A stretch of 64,000 nt of DNA, taken from assembly GCA_964398055.1 (NCBI GenBank), contig CAYNLK010000002.1, positions 1 to 64,000 on the forward strand. The letters are read 5' to 3'. How positions within the stretch are numbered: the first letter of the stretch is position 1; every line of letters begins with the position of its first letter. This document shows positions 7,667-16,453 of the stretch, one piece after another. The notes beneath the pieces are model-generated. The model saw nothing but the letters and a program-made list of their open reading frames with translations. It made no database searches and was not told where the DNA came from. The DNA comes from CAYNLK01 sp964398055. GTDB lineage: Bacteria; Chloroflexota; Anaerolineae; 4572-78; J111. The position numbers and the translations under genes are program-made.

Positions 7667-8488
7667 CTAACCGTTATCGTGCATGGCGATGCCCAGCGGA
7701 GTGACGAACATGGGGTGGTTGGGGACAAAGGTCGGCCGGCCGGTCATTTCGGCGATGACTTCATCGATGCCCGGCATGCTGCTGGTCCCGCCGACCAGGT
7801 AGATTGTCTCAACCTCGTAAGGCTCGATATGGCGGGCCACAATGCTGCCGACTTTCTGCATCACTGGCCGTACCAGGGGATAAATCGTTTTTTGCTGGCC
7901 AGGCTCTTTTTTTAATTCCTCGGCTTCTTCAAAAGAAATATTCATAGCCCCGGCAATGACCAGGGAAAAATGGGTGCCCCCGGTCGGCTCATCGGCCGTA
8001 TAAATTACCTGACCGTCTTTGATGATTGCCAGGCCGGTGGTGCCGCCACCAACATCCACCACCACGCCATCCCGAATCTGCAGCAAAGCGTTGGCTGCGG
8101 TTGGCTCATCGGTAAAGTGGCTACATTCCAGGCCGGCTGCAATCAAAACGTTCCGGGTGGCTCGCACCTCGGCCAGGGCCACGCCCGGCGGATAGGAAGT
8201 GGCCGCCGAGGTCAGGGTAAGCCCAAGCTGCTGTTCCACCTCGGCCTTCATAGTTTTAACCAGCTTGATAGCCCCAATATAATCCACCACCAAGCCATCG
8301 CGCACAATCTGGGCAAATTGATATCGCCCGGCCAGGGGCTGGTACTGCTCATCCAACACAACCAGCACCGTATAGGCCGTGCCCAGGTCTACGCCCACGT
8401 GGACCGGTCCCCGGTAGCCGTTGTTGACCGCGGGATTGTTTAGCACTGCGGCAGCCCGGTTTAAGATATGTTTTAATTTAGGATTCAT
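7667..8488 (-). CDS. eutJ: EutJ-family actin/Hsp70-like ATPase of microcompartment loci
   Basis: The 273-residue protein has the actin-fold ATP-binding signatures: phosphate-1 VGVDLGTAYT, phosphate-2 VVDVGGGTTG and the adenosine motif YLVGGTSSMPG. This is the pattern of EutJ, a protein of unproven function that travels with ethanolamine and propanediol microcompartments and may act as an assembly or reactivation chaperone. It is the last gene of the leftward operon (adh, ackA, eutJ), and ends about 10 bp from the convergent response regulator. EutJ is usual in Eut loci and less so in Pdu loci. Confidence 0.85.
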   Translation of the reverse strand: MNPKLKHILNRAAAVLNNPAVNNGYRGPVHVGVDLGTAYTVLVVLDEQYQPLAGRYQFAQIVRDGLVVDYIGAIKLVKTMKAEVEQQLGLTLTSAATSYPPGVALAEVRATRNVLIAAGLECSHFTDEPTAANALLQIRDGVVVDVGGGTTGLAIIKDGQVIYTADEPTGGTHFSLVIAGAMNISFEEAEELKKEPGQQKTIYPLVRPVMQKVGSIVARHIEPYEVETIYLVGGTSSMPGIDEVIAEMTGRPTFVPNHPMFVTPLGIAMHDNG

Positions 8489-8529
8489 AACCTACCCTGG
8501 CCCAAGCCACCTTCGACCAAAAAGGGATT

Positions 8530-8613
8530 GAACCACAAAGGACGCGAAGGACACAAAGAATTTAAAGAATTTATAAAAACCTTAGCGTCCTTTGCGCTCT
8601 TCGCGGTAAATTT
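8530..8613. repeat. Dispersed palindrome (ACCACAAAGGACGCGAAG type)
   Basis: Inverted arms AACCACAAAGGACGCGAAGG and GCGTCCTTTGCGCTCTTCGC surround an AT-rich loop between ackA and eutJ. Relatives of the same palindrome occur at 16609-16670 and 26651-26727. No coding capacity is seen. Confidence 0.7.
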
Positions 8614-8685
8614 CTTGCCTAAAAAGCAAAGCCTCAACTTCTATGGTGCTAGAAGTGTACCTTTTCCTCTGAAGCCGTCAAATGC

Positions 8686-9882
8686 TTAACCCAGACCGGC
8701 CAGACGCATCGTGTCCAGGGCGATCATCTTTTCCTCATTGGTGGGCACAACCAATACGGCCGTTTTGGCCGCCGGTTGGCTAATGACCATTTCTTTTCCC
8801 AGTGCCTGCTCATTTTTGCGCGGGTCTATTTCAATGCCCAGAAACTCCAACTCGGCGCAGATCATAGCCCGGATGATGGGGCTATTCTCGCCGATGCCGG
8901 CCGTAAAGACCAGGGTATCGATCCCACCCATCGCCGCGGCATAGGCCCCCACATATTTCTTGGCCATGTAAGCAAAAATCTCCATGGCCAGTTGGCAACG
9001 GTTGTCGCCCGCCTGGGCCTGTTCAACAATCACTCGCATATCGTTGCTGACCCCCGATACCCCCAGCAACCCACTTTCTTTATAGAGTAGATTCTCGATG
9101 GCATCAGGACTCAGCCCCAACTGCCGGTGCAGGTAGAAGATCAAGCCGGGATCGATGTCGCCGGAGCGGGTGCCCATCATCACCCCGGAAAAAGTGGCAA
9201 AACCAATACTGGTATCGACCGACTTGCCCGCTTTCACCGCGGTCATCGTCACCCCGTTCCCCAAGTGACAAACGACGGTTTTCAACTCGGTTAGAGGACG
9301 TCTCAATATCTCAGCGGCGCGCTGGCTCACATACCGGCAGGAGGTGCCGTGGAATCCATACTTGCGGATTTTGTGTTTCAGGTAATAGTCGTAGGGCAAG
9401 GCGTAAATGTAAGCTTTGGGCGGCATGGTCTGGTGGAAGGAGGTATCAAATGAGGCCACGTGAGGTACGTTTGGCAGCAGCGAGCGCGCTTCGCGGATAC
9501 CAATCAAGTTAGGCGGGTTGTGGAGGGGGGCCAGCGGGACGCACTCTTCCATTTTCTCGATCACCTCATCGGTAATCAGCGTCGACTCGATGAAGATATC
9601 GGCGCCATGGACGGCCCGGTGGCCCACTGCCTCGATTTCTTTGATATTCTGAATGGCCCCATGTTGGGGATGCAGCAAATACTGGATGGCAATCTCAAAA
9701 GCCTGGTGGTGCGAGGGAATGGGTAACTCGTGCCGGACCCGGCGGCCACGCGCCTCGTGCTCCACGTAGGAACCGTCTTCGCCAATCCGGCTGACAATGC
9801 CTTTGGCCACCACTTCCTGCACATTGGTGGTAAAAAGCTGATATTTAATGGTGGAACTACCGCAGTTAATCGTTAAGATCAT
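8686..9882 (-). CDS. ackA: Acetate/propionate kinase, canonical
   Basis: Converts acyl-phosphate plus ADP to the acid and ATP, the energy-yielding last step of the Pdu pathway after PduL. The 398-residue protein keeps all family signatures: N-terminal TINCGSST, PLHNPPN, SFDTSFHQT, HLGNG, GTRSGDIDP, FTAGIGENSP and PTNEE. It has a strong RBS (AAAGGAGG) and lies 37 bp downstream of the alcohol dehydrogenase gene in the same operon. A second, divergent paralogue lies at 26776-27981 at the other end of the locus. Given the locus, the physiological substrate is probably propionyl-phosphate. Confidence 0.93.
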   Translation of the reverse strand: MILTINCGSSTIKYQLFTTNVQEVVAKGIVSRIGEDGSYVEHEARGRRVRHELPIPSHHQAFEIAIQYLLHPQHGAIQNIKEIEAVGHRAVHGADIFIESTLITDEVIEKMEECVPLAPLHNPPNLIGIREARSLLPNVPHVASFDTSFHQTMPPKAYIYALPYDYYLKHKIRKYGFHGTSCRYVSQRAAEILRRPLTELKTVVCHLGNGVTMTAVKAGKSVDTSIGFATFSGVMMGTRSGDIDPGLIFYLHRQLGLSPDAIENLLYKESGLLGVSGVSNDMRVIVEQAQAGDNRCQLAMEIFAYMAKKYVGAYAAAMGGIDTLVFTAGIGENSPIIRAMICAELEFLGIEIDPRKNEQALGKEMVISQPAAKTAVLVVPTNEEKMIALDTMRLAGLG

Positions 9883-9919
9883 CTCAACTGCCTCCTTTAC
9901 GCCGGCGCAACGTTAAGCG

Positions 9920-11041
9920 TCAGGTCACTTTTGCCAGAACTTTGGCCACAAGCTGCTCAATTAGAGCCTGGTCCGTGGCCAGGTTAGCCGTGGCTGCCGC
10001 CTGGTCGGTGCTTAAAATGATTTTGATGGCCTGTTCTTGAGCCGCATTGGCAAAAACATCATAGGCTTGCCTGATTTCATCAAATCGAAAATGATGGGTG
10101 ATCAGGCGGGTAGGATCCAATTTGCCGGCTTGAACGGTTTTGAGCAGCAGGGGAATGGTGCGGGTATTGACCACGCCCATTCTCAGGGTGATGTTGCGGG
10201 TCCACAGTAGCTGTTTGTGCAGTTCGGCGCTTTTGGCATACACGCCCACATTGGCAATTCGGCCGCCAACGCCGATGATGGCCTGCACCAGCTCACAGGT
10301 GGCCGGATTGCCCACGGCTTCAATCGCTACATCAACTCCCCGGCCATCGGTCAACTCCATCACCGCAGCGACCGCTTGGCCCTGGCGATTGTCCACGGTA
10401 AAGGTTGCCCCTAACCCTTTGGCTACTGCCAGCCGGTTCTCATCCAGGTCGATGACGATGATTTGGGCTGGAGAATAGAATTGAGCCACCAGCAGGGCGG
10501 CCAGCCCCACCGGTCCGGCCCCGATAATAGCCAGGGTATCGCCAAATTTTACTTCGCCGTTCAAAACGCCCACTTCAAGCCCGGTCGGGATGATATCGGC
10601 TAACATCAGGGCGGCTTCTTCAGCCATGCAGGTGGGGATGTGGTATAAGCCATTATCGGCATAGGGTACCCGCACATATTCGGCCTGGACGCCGTCGATG
10701 GTGTTGCCCAGCATCCAGCCGCCGTCCAAACAATTGGAGTACATCTCTCTTTTACAGTACTCACATTTGCCGCAGGCCGTAATACAAGATATCAGCACGT
10801 GGTCGCCGGGTTTGAAATTAGCCGCGCTGCCGCCAACCGCCTCAACCACGCCCACACCTTCATGGCCCAAGACCCGTCCCGGAGTAACGGTTGACACACC
10901 CCCCTTCAAAATTGCCAGATCTGTTCCGCATATTGTGGTTTTGGTGATTCTAACGATGGCATCGGTGGCGTTTTGAATGGCCGGTTGTGATATTTCGTCC
11001 AGACTAATCTGGCCTGGCCCATGGTAAACCAGCGCTTTCAT
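9920..11041 (-). CDS. Zinc-dependent medium-chain alcohol dehydrogenase with C-terminal encapsulation-like tag
   Basis: Probably reduces propionaldehyde to 1-propanol and regenerates NAD in the microcompartment, in place of the iron-type PduQ that is missing here. The 373-residue MDR-family protein shows catalytic zinc ligands in TICGTD (near residue 38) and GHEGVG, a structural zinc lobe CITACGKCEYCKREMYSNC, and the Rossmann signature GAGPVG. After the normal end of the fold (about residue 343) come some 30 extra residues: an Ala/Thr-rich linker and the amphipathic helix ALIEQLVAKVLAKV. The same hydrophobic pattern occurs at the N-terminus of other cargo in this locus. First gene of the leftward operon. 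Confidence 0.88.
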   Translation of the reverse strand: MKALVYHGPGQISLDEISQPAIQNATDAIVRITKTTICGTDLAILKGGVSTVTPGRVLGHEGVGVVEAVGGSAANFKPGDHVLISCITACGKCEYCKREMYSNCLDGGWMLGNTIDGVQAEYVRVPYADNGLYHIPTCMAEEAALMLADIIPTGLEVGVLNGEVKFGDTLAIIGAGPVGLAALLVAQFYSPAQIIVIDLDENRLAVAKGLGATFTVDNRQGQAVAAVMELTDGRGVDVAIEAVGNPATCELVQAIIGVGGRIANVGVYAKSAELHKQLLWTRNITLRMGVVNTRTIPLLLKTVQAGKLDPTRLITHHFRFDEIRQAYDVFANAAQEQAIKIILSTDQAAATANLATDQALIEQLVAKVLAKVT

Positions 11042-11059
11042 TTGGTTTCGCTCCTCAAA

Positions 11060-11145
11060 AATACCCCCTCAATCCCCCCTACCAGGAGGGAAGCCGGCAG
11101 ACTCCCTCCCCCTGGCAGGGGGAGGGTTGGGGAAGGGGTTATTTT
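11060..11145. repeat. Dispersed palindrome (ACCCCCTCAATCC type)
   Basis: C-rich and G-rich inverted arms (CCCCCTCAATCCCCCC on the left, GGGGGAGGGTTGGGGAAGG on the right) lie just upstream of the dehydrogenase start. It resembles a common dispersed intergenic palindrome and probably is not part of the promoter itself. Confidence 0.55.
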
Positions 11146-11290
11146 CATTCTCGTTGTCGCCGAAGGCTGAGCCCGTCTCCACATTAAATAAAACGGTTTG
11201 CCTCAATGATAGTCGCCTGGCCAACGCGGAGCAATTCAGAAAGTCACGGACTTTATACACTTTCTAATGATGTTTCTCCCTGTTTTCTGG

Positions 11291-11339
11291 TTTATCAGCG
11301 TGGTAATCTGATAAATTGACCCCAATTTTACTGTATAAT
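11291..11339 (+). promoter_or_regulatory. Candidate operator and -10 box in the divergent pdu control region
   Basis: A perfect inverted repeat TTTATCAG (11291-11298) and CTGATAAA (11308-11315), separated by 9 bp, lies 18 bp upstream of TATAAT (11334-11339). The 480-bp gap between the leftward adh operon and the rightward pdu operon holds no gene, so this is where the AraC-type regulator should act. A TTGACC at 11316 is too close to serve as a standard -35, which would fit an activator-dependent promoter. Inferred, not tested. Confidence 0.45.
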
Positions 11340-11521
11340 GGCCGATTTTGTTGACCAGAATTCCCAAAAATCTGTGAAATCGGCGTTAATCAGGCCGACT
11401 CTCTTGATTATGTAAAAAGTGTCCACGTAGAGTTAACCTGAATTTTCATTCATTTGTGGATATCCTCCGGCGTTTTTAGCATTGATTGCGACCGGCCAAC
11501 TGGTTTATGATAGAGGGTGCT

Positions 11522-11884
11522 ATGGTTGCTCACCACTATGATCATGAACAGGTTTCGACCCGGATCATCCAGGAATATGTACCTGGGCGACAGGTCACCA
11601 TTGCCCACATCATTGCCAATCCTGACCGGTCGCTGTGCCAGCGGGTTGGGCTGGGTGAAACCGGCGCCATTGGCATTATGACTCTCACCCCCGGTGAAAG
11701 CGCGATCATCGCCGGGGATTTGGCCTTGAAAGCGGCCGACGTTGAATTGGGCTTTGTCGATCGCTTCAGCGGCACGCTGGTGGTCAGCGGCAATTTGAAC
11801 AGTGTGGAAGTAGCCATAGACGCGGCCAATAGCGGCCTGGAGAAAATCCTTGGCTTTTATCCAGCCCGAATTACGCGAACCTGA
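11522..11884 (+). CDS. pduU: Microcompartment shell protein PduU (permuted BMC domain)
   Basis: A 120-residue circularly permuted BMC hexamer protein. It matches Salmonella PduU along its length: RIIQEYVPGRQVTIAHIIANP, a GLGETGAIGIMTLTPGES segment, and a SRITRT-like C-terminus (ARITRT). PduU builds a shell facet with a small beta-barrel over the pore. I chose the ATG at 11522 because AGAGGG lies 5-6 nt upstream and the residues before it are not conserved; an in-frame TTG at 11486 would add 12 residues. First gene of the rightward operon, followed closely by pduV. Confidence 0.9.
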   Translation: MVAHHYDHEQVSTRIIQEYVPGRQVTIAHIIANPDRSLCQRVGLGETGAIGIMTLTPGESAIIAGDLALKAADVELGFVDRFSGTLVVSGNLNSVEVAIDAANSGLEKILGFYPARITRT

Positions 11885-11895
11885 GGGTTGGCTGG

Positions 11896-12375
11896 GTGCT
11901 GGCTACGATGAAAGTAGAGCCAAAAAAACGGTGGCGTTTTATGTTGTGGGGCGGCATAGGGGCTGGCAAAACCACTTTGCTCAAAGCCTTGCAGGCCGGA
12001 GCTGATGATCCGATCCGCAAGACCCAGATGGTTGACTATTCGGGTTGGGGCATTGATACCCCTGGCGAATATTCAGAGTTGGGCAATTACCGGCGGCATC
12101 TTGTTTCCATTGCCACCGATGCTCAACTGCTGGTGGCAGTCCACGATGCCACTCAGCCAACCTCCAGCTTTCCCCCCAATTATTTCTTGATGTTTCCCCA
12201 GCCCACCATCGGCGTGGTGAGCAAGATCGATGCGGCTGCGGCCAACCCGGAACGGGCCGCGGCCATCCTACGCCAGATTGGGGTGACGGGTGAAATATTT
12301 TTTGTCTCAGCGATCAATGGATCGGGCCTGAATGAATTAAGGCAAAGTTTAATAGCATACAGTAGAAAGGAGTAA
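11896..12375 (+). CDS. pduV: PduV/EutP-like small GTPase
   Basis: Ras-like P-loop NTPase that associates with microcompartments. The Walker A motif is GGIGAGKTT near residue 22, a switch/G3-like DTPGEY lies near 55, and the G4 position reads SKID (VVSKIDAA). It has 159 residues, the normal size. The start is uncertain: GTG at 11896 or an ATG four codons later. In Salmonella, PduV binds the PduU facet; the two genes are adjacent here as well. Confidence 0.85.
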   Translation: MLATMKVEPKKRWRFMLWGGIGAGKTTLLKALQAGADDPIRKTQMVDYSGWGIDTPGEYSELGNYRRHLVSIATDAQLLVAVHDATQPTSSFPPNYFLMFPQPTIGVVSKIDAAAANPERAAAILRQIGVTGEIFFVSAINGSGLNELRQSLIAYSRKE

Positions 12376-12378
12376 GAA

Positions 12379-12666
12379 ATGGCAAGTATTCAAGGTGAAG
12401 CGCTCGGCTTGGTCGAAACTCGCGGGCTGGTGGCGATGATCGAGGCTGCGGATGCGATGGTCAAGGCAGCCAACGTCTCGCTAGTCGGCATGGAGAAGAT
12501 CGGGTCTGGCCTCGTGACCGTGATGGTGCGGGGCGACGTTGGGGCGGTCAAAGCCGCCACCGACGCCGGTGCTGCTGCGGCCAAGCGGGTTGGTGAAGTG
12601 GTTTCTGTCCACGTCATCCCCCGGCCTCACGCGGATACCGAAACATTGTTGCCCAAGAAGGGGTAA
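12379..12666 (+). CDS. pduA: Microcompartment shell hexamer PduA/EutM-like
   Basis: A 95-residue canonical BMC-domain protein (LGLVETRGLVAMIEAADAMV, then GDVGAVKAATDAGA and VIPRPH) that tiles the flat facets of the shell and forms substrate pores. AAGGAG precedes the ATG. It is 3 bp from pduV and 48 bp from pduB, inside the rightward operon. It and the long-tailed protein at 19215 are the only ordinary hexamer-type shell genes in the locus. Confidence 0.93.
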   Translation: MASIQGEALGLVETRGLVAMIEAADAMVKAANVSLVGMEKIGSGLVTVMVRGDVGAVKAATDAGAAAAKRVGEVVSVHVIPRPHADTETLLPKKG

Positions 12667-12714
12667 CAGCCTGCTAGCGGCTATCAACCAAAGTAGACAG
12701 GAGGTAATACATAG

Positions 12715-13509
12715 ATGGATGACAAACTGGTAGACCTTGTAGTGCAACAGGTGATGCAGAAAGTTGGCGCAGCCGCTGGTGGTAATTCTGCCCCGGCCAG
12801 CGCAGTCCGTTCTGCTTCAAATCCTGGCATGACTGAATTCGTAGGGACCGCCTTTGGCGATACCATCGGCATTGTGATCGCCAACCTGGACCCGGTTCTG
12901 CACGAAAAGATGGGCATTGATAAGAAATACCGCTCCGTGGGTATTTTGAGCGCCCGCGTCGGGGCCGGGCCGCAGATTATGGCGGTCGATGAGGCGGTCA
13001 AAGCCACCAATACCGAGGTGATCTCGATTGAGCTGCCGCGCGATACCAAGGGCGGCGCCGGTCACGGCTCGCTGATCATCCTGGGAGCGGAAGAGGTGTC
13101 TGACGCCCGCCGGGCCATTGAAGTGGCGCTCAAAGACCTGGAACGGACCTTTGGCGACGTCTACGCCAATGACGCCGGTCACATCGAGCTGCAATACACG
13201 GCGCGGGCCAGCTTTGCCTGTGAGAAAGCCTTTGGCGCGCCGATTGGCCGAGCCTTTGGTTTGACCGTGGGCGCGCCGGCCGGGATCGGCATTCTGATGG
13301 TTGATGCGGCGGTCAAATCGGCCGATGTCAACCTGATTGGCTATGCCACGCCCGCCAACGGCCTGTCTCTCACCAACGAGGTGGTCGCTTTCTTGAGCGG
13401 CGACGCCGGCGCGGTGCGGCAGGCGGTGATCACGGCTCGCGAAGTGGGCGTCAAGCTGTTGGGTACGTTGGCTGGCGAACCGGCCTGCCTGGGCGTCCCG
13501 TACATTTAA
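12715..13509 (+). CDS. pduB: Microcompartment trimeric shell protein PduB
   Basis: A 264-residue protein with two fused BMC domains (BMC-T), one of the major Pdu shell proteins. The N-terminal helix MDDKLVDLVVQQVMQKVG resembles the extension that, in Salmonella PduB, links shell to enzymatic core. An Ala/Ser-rich linker follows, and the double BMC region runs from about residue 38 to the end. RBS GGAGG is present. It lies directly before the diol dehydratase genes, as in classical pdu operons. Confidence 0.94.
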   Translation: MDDKLVDLVVQQVMQKVGAAAGGNSAPASAVRSASNPGMTEFVGTAFGDTIGIVIANLDPVLHEKMGIDKKYRSVGILSARVGAGPQIMAVDEAVKATNTEVISIELPRDTKGGAGHGSLIILGAEEVSDARRAIEVALKDLERTFGDVYANDAGHIELQYTARASFACEKAFGAPIGRAFGLTVGAPAGIGILMVDAAVKSADVNLIGYATPANGLSLTNEVVAFLSGDAGAVRQAVITAREVGVKLLGTLAGEPACLGVPYI

Positions 13510-13549
13510 TCCTGGGGGCACTCTAGCCCAGTAAGGAGGCGAGAAAAGA

Positions 13550-15217
13550 ATGGCAAAACGACATAAGCGATTCGAGGTTCTGGAGAAGCGGCCGGTCAAT
13601 CAGGACGGTTTTGTGACCGAATGGGTCGACGTCGGACTGGTGGCAATGGGCAGCCCCAATGATCCAGAGCCGAGTATTAAAGTGGTAAATGGCAAGATTG
13701 TCGAGATGGACGGTAAGAAGCGGGAAGATTTTGACTTCAACGAAATCTTCATCGCCAACTATGCCATCAACACGGACATTGCCGAAGAGATGATGGCTAT
13801 TCCCAGCGTGAAAATAGCCAGAATGATTGTCGATATCAATGTACCGCGGGCTGACGTGGTTAAGGTCTTCTCCGGCTTAACCCCGGCCAAAATCGCCGAG
13901 GTGATTGACCAACTGAATGTGGTTGAGATGATGATGGGCGTGCAGAAGATGCGCGCTCGCCGTACCATTTCTAACCAGGCTCACGTCACCAACTTGCAGG
14001 ACAACCCCGTTCTGATGGCAGCTGATGCGGCCGAGGCTACGCTCTACGGTTTCGATGAAATTGAAACCACGGTGGCCGTCTTTAACTACGGTCCGATGAA
14101 TGCCCTGGCTCTGCTGGTCGGCGGCCAGGTTGGTAAACCGGGTGTGCTCAGCCAGGATGCTCTGGAAGAAGCCACCGAACTGTCGTTGGGTCTGCGCGGC
14201 TTGACCGCCTACGCTGAAACGGTGTCTGTCTACGGCACCGAGAGGGTCTTCGTGGACGGTGACGACACACCCTGGTCAAAGGCGTTCCTGGCTTCGGCGT
14301 ACGCCTCGCGTGGGTTGAAGATGCGCTTTACCTCCGGGACCGGCTCCGAAGTGCAGATGGCCTACGCCGAAGGCAAGTCGATGCTGTACCTGGAGATCAA
14401 GTGCGTGATGCTGACCAAGGCCGCCGGGGTGCAAGGCTTGCAGAACGGTTCGATTAGTTGTATCGGCGTGCCGGCCGGCGTGCCCGGCGGTATCCGGGCG
14501 GTGTTGGGTGAGAACCTGGTCACCACCTGCCTGGACCTGGAGGTGGCTTCCGGCAACGACCAGACCTTCTCCCACTCCGATATGCGCCGAACGGCCCGTC
14601 TGCTGATGCAGATGTTGCCTGGCACCGACTTCATCTGTTCCGGTTATAGCGCCGTGCCCAACTATGACAACATGTTTGCTGGTTCCAATGTCGATATTGA
14701 GGACATGGATGACTGGTTAGTCATTCAGCGTGACTTGAAAGTAGATGGGCGACTTGTACCGGCCTCAGAAGAAGCGATCATCGCCATCCGCAACAAAGCG
14801 GCCCGGGCGCTCCAGGCTGTCTTTGAGGAGTTGGGCCTGCCGCCCATCACCGATGCGGAGATAGAAGCAGCCACCTATGCCCACGGCAGCCAGGATATGC
14901 CGCCGCGTGACAAGGTTCAGGATACCAAGGCCGCTCAGGATATGATGAAGCGGGGCGTCACTGGGGTCGACGTAGTCAAAGCCCTGGCCAAGCGCGGCTT
15001 CACCGACGTAGCCAATGCTATCCTGGGTATTCAGAAGCAGCGGGTGTCTGGCGATTACCTGCATACATCGGCTATTCTGGACTCCAATTTCAACGTCATC
15101 GCGGCGGTCAATGATCTGAATGATTACCAGGGACCCGGTACCGGCTATCGCCTGGAAGGTGAACGTTGGAAGCAGTTAGCCAACATCAGGCAAGCCATTC
15201 GTCCTGAGGATATTTAG
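13550..15217 (+). CDS. pduC: Propanediol/glycerol dehydratase large subunit
   Basis: Catalytic subunit of the adenosylcobalamin-dependent diol dehydratase, which converts 1,2-propanediol to propionaldehyde in the shell lumen. The 555-residue protein is full length (Salmonella PduC has 554) and opens with the typical RFEVLEKRPVNQDGFVTEW. Strong conservation is seen through MNALALLVGGQVG and FTSGTGSEVQMAYAEGKSM. The enzyme also accepts glycerol in other organisms. RBS AAGGAGG precedes the ATG; 23 bp separate it from pduD. Confidence 0.97.
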   Translation: MAKRHKRFEVLEKRPVNQDGFVTEWVDVGLVAMGSPNDPEPSIKVVNGKIVEMDGKKREDFDFNEIFIANYAINTDIAEEMMAIPSVKIARMIVDINVPRADVVKVFSGLTPAKIAEVIDQLNVVEMMMGVQKMRARRTISNQAHVTNLQDNPVLMAADAAEATLYGFDEIETTVAVFNYGPMNALALLVGGQVGKPGVLSQDALEEATELSLGLRGLTAYAETVSVYGTERVFVDGDDTPWSKAFLASAYASRGLKMRFTSGTGSEVQMAYAEGKSMLYLEIKCVMLTKAAGVQGLQNGSISCIGVPAGVPGGIRAVLGENLVTTCLDLEVASGNDQTFSHSDMRRTARLLMQMLPGTDFICSGYSAVPNYDNMFAGSNVDIEDMDDWLVIQRDLKVDGRLVPASEEAIIAIRNKAARALQAVFEELGLPPITDAEIEAATYAHGSQDMPPRDKVQDTKAAQDMMKRGVTGVDVVKALAKRGFTDVANAILGIQKQRVSGDYLHTSAILDSNFNVIAAVNDLNDYQGPGTGYRLEGERWKQLANIRQAIRPEDI

Positions 15218-15240
15218 GCGAGGTTGAAGGAGTAAACGAT

Positions 15241-15903
15241 ATGGCCCAAATAAACGAACAAGTTGTGCGGGATGTCGTCAAAGAAATCCTGGCCCAAATG
15301 GCCGGGGGTAACGGCGCGGCGGTCGCGCCGGCTGCGGCGATGCATCCTGCGATGGAAATGGAACTGCGCGAGCTGGGCGAAGCCAAACCCGGCAGCTCGA
15401 CCAGTGAGGTGGTCATTGCGTTGGCGCCGGCTTTTGGCGACAAGTTGGGGAAGCATACCATCACCGGAATTCCCCACGCCGCGGTTTTGCGCCAAATCAT
15501 GGCCGGCATCGAAGAGCAAGGGGTCAAAGCGCGCGTAGTACGGGTGTGGCATACCTCCGACGTGGCTTTTGTGGGCCACACCGGCGCCCAGTTGAGCGGT
15601 TCAGGCATCGCCATTGGCCTCCAGTCACGCGGCACAATCTTGATTCACCAGCGCGATCTCAACCCGCTGCAGAATCTGGAGCTGTTCCCCCAGGCGCCGG
15701 TCGTCGATCTGGAAACCTACCGCATGATCGGGGCCAATGCGGCCCGCTATGCCAAAGGCGAATCGCCTGCGCCGGTCCCCCAGAAAAACGACCAGATGGC
15801 CCGGCCCAAGTACCAGGCCATTGCCGCCGTGTACCACATTCGGGAAACCAACTTCGTCGACCCCAATAAAAATCCGGTCGAGTTGGAGGTAAGGTTTAAG
15901 TAG
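15241..15903 (+). CDS. pduD: Propanediol dehydratase medium subunit with N-terminal encapsulation peptide
   Basis: A 220-residue subunit that holds part of the cobalamin-binding interface. The first 20 residues (INEQVVRDVVKEILAQMAG) form the amphipathic encapsulation helix known from PduD, followed by a Gly/Ala linker. The conserved region begins near GSSTSEVVIALAPAFGDK and includes HTSDVAFVGHTGAQLSGSG. RBS GAAGGAG lies just before the ATG. It is co-transcribed with pduC and pduE. Confidence 0.96.
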   Translation: MAQINEQVVRDVVKEILAQMAGGNGAAVAPAAAMHPAMEMELRELGEAKPGSSTSEVVIALAPAFGDKLGKHTITGIPHAAVLRQIMAGIEEQGVKARVVRVWHTSDVAFVGHTGAQLSGSGIAIGLQSRGTILIHQRDLNPLQNLELFPQAPVVDLETYRMIGANAARYAKGESPAPVPQKNDQMARPKYQAIAAVYHIRETNFVDPNKNPVELEVRFK

Positions 15904-15943
15904 CGGGTCTGAGACCAGGTATGTGCTAAGGAGGTGAACTATC

Positions 15944-16450
15944 GTGTCGCAACAAGAATTGATTAGCGCCATTGTGCGTGAAGTTCTGGCAGAACTGAAC
16001 GGCGGTAAAGCGGCGCCGGCGCCAGTAGCCAACGGCAGATTGGACTATCGGCGGGATTATCCCCTGGCCGAAAAACGACCTGAGTTGGTTAAAACCGCCA
16101 CCGGCAAATCACTCGCCGACATTACCCTCGACGCAGTGGTGAGCGGTGAAATCAAGGCTGAGGAAATCCGCATTACCCCGCAAACCCTGGAGTACCAGGC
16201 CCAGATCGCCGAGAGCATTGGCCGGCCACAGCTAGCCCGCAACATGCGGCGAGCCGCCGAGCTGACCAAAGTGCCCGATGAGCGAATCTTGCAGATGTAC
16301 AATTCGCTGCGGCCTAACCGCTCCACCAAGGCCCAACTGTTGGCGATAGCCGATGAGCTGGAAAGCCAGTACGGGGCCAAGGTCTGCGCCGCTTTTGTCC
16401 GTGAGGCTGCCGAAGTATACGAACGCCGGGGCGTTTTGAAAAAAGGTTAA
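15944..16450 (+). CDS. pduE: Propanediol dehydratase small subunit
   Basis: A 168-residue subunit of the diol dehydratase. The N-terminal helix (QELISAIVREVLAELNG) again has the encapsulation-peptide pattern. The conserved core starts at DYPLAEKRPELVKTATGKS and includes SIGRPQLARNMRRAAELT and the ERILQMYNSLRP region. The start is a GTG behind AAGGAGGTG. Two strong hairpins follow the stop codon before pduG. Confidence 0.95.
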   Translation: MSQQELISAIVREVLAELNGGKAAPAPVANGRLDYRRDYPLAEKRPELVKTATGKSLADITLDAVVSGEIKAEEIRITPQTLEYQAQIAESIGRPQLARNMRRAAELTKVPDERILQMYNSLRPNRSTKAQLLAIADELESQYGAKVCAAFVREAAEVYERRGVLKKG

Positions 16451-16453
16451 CCC

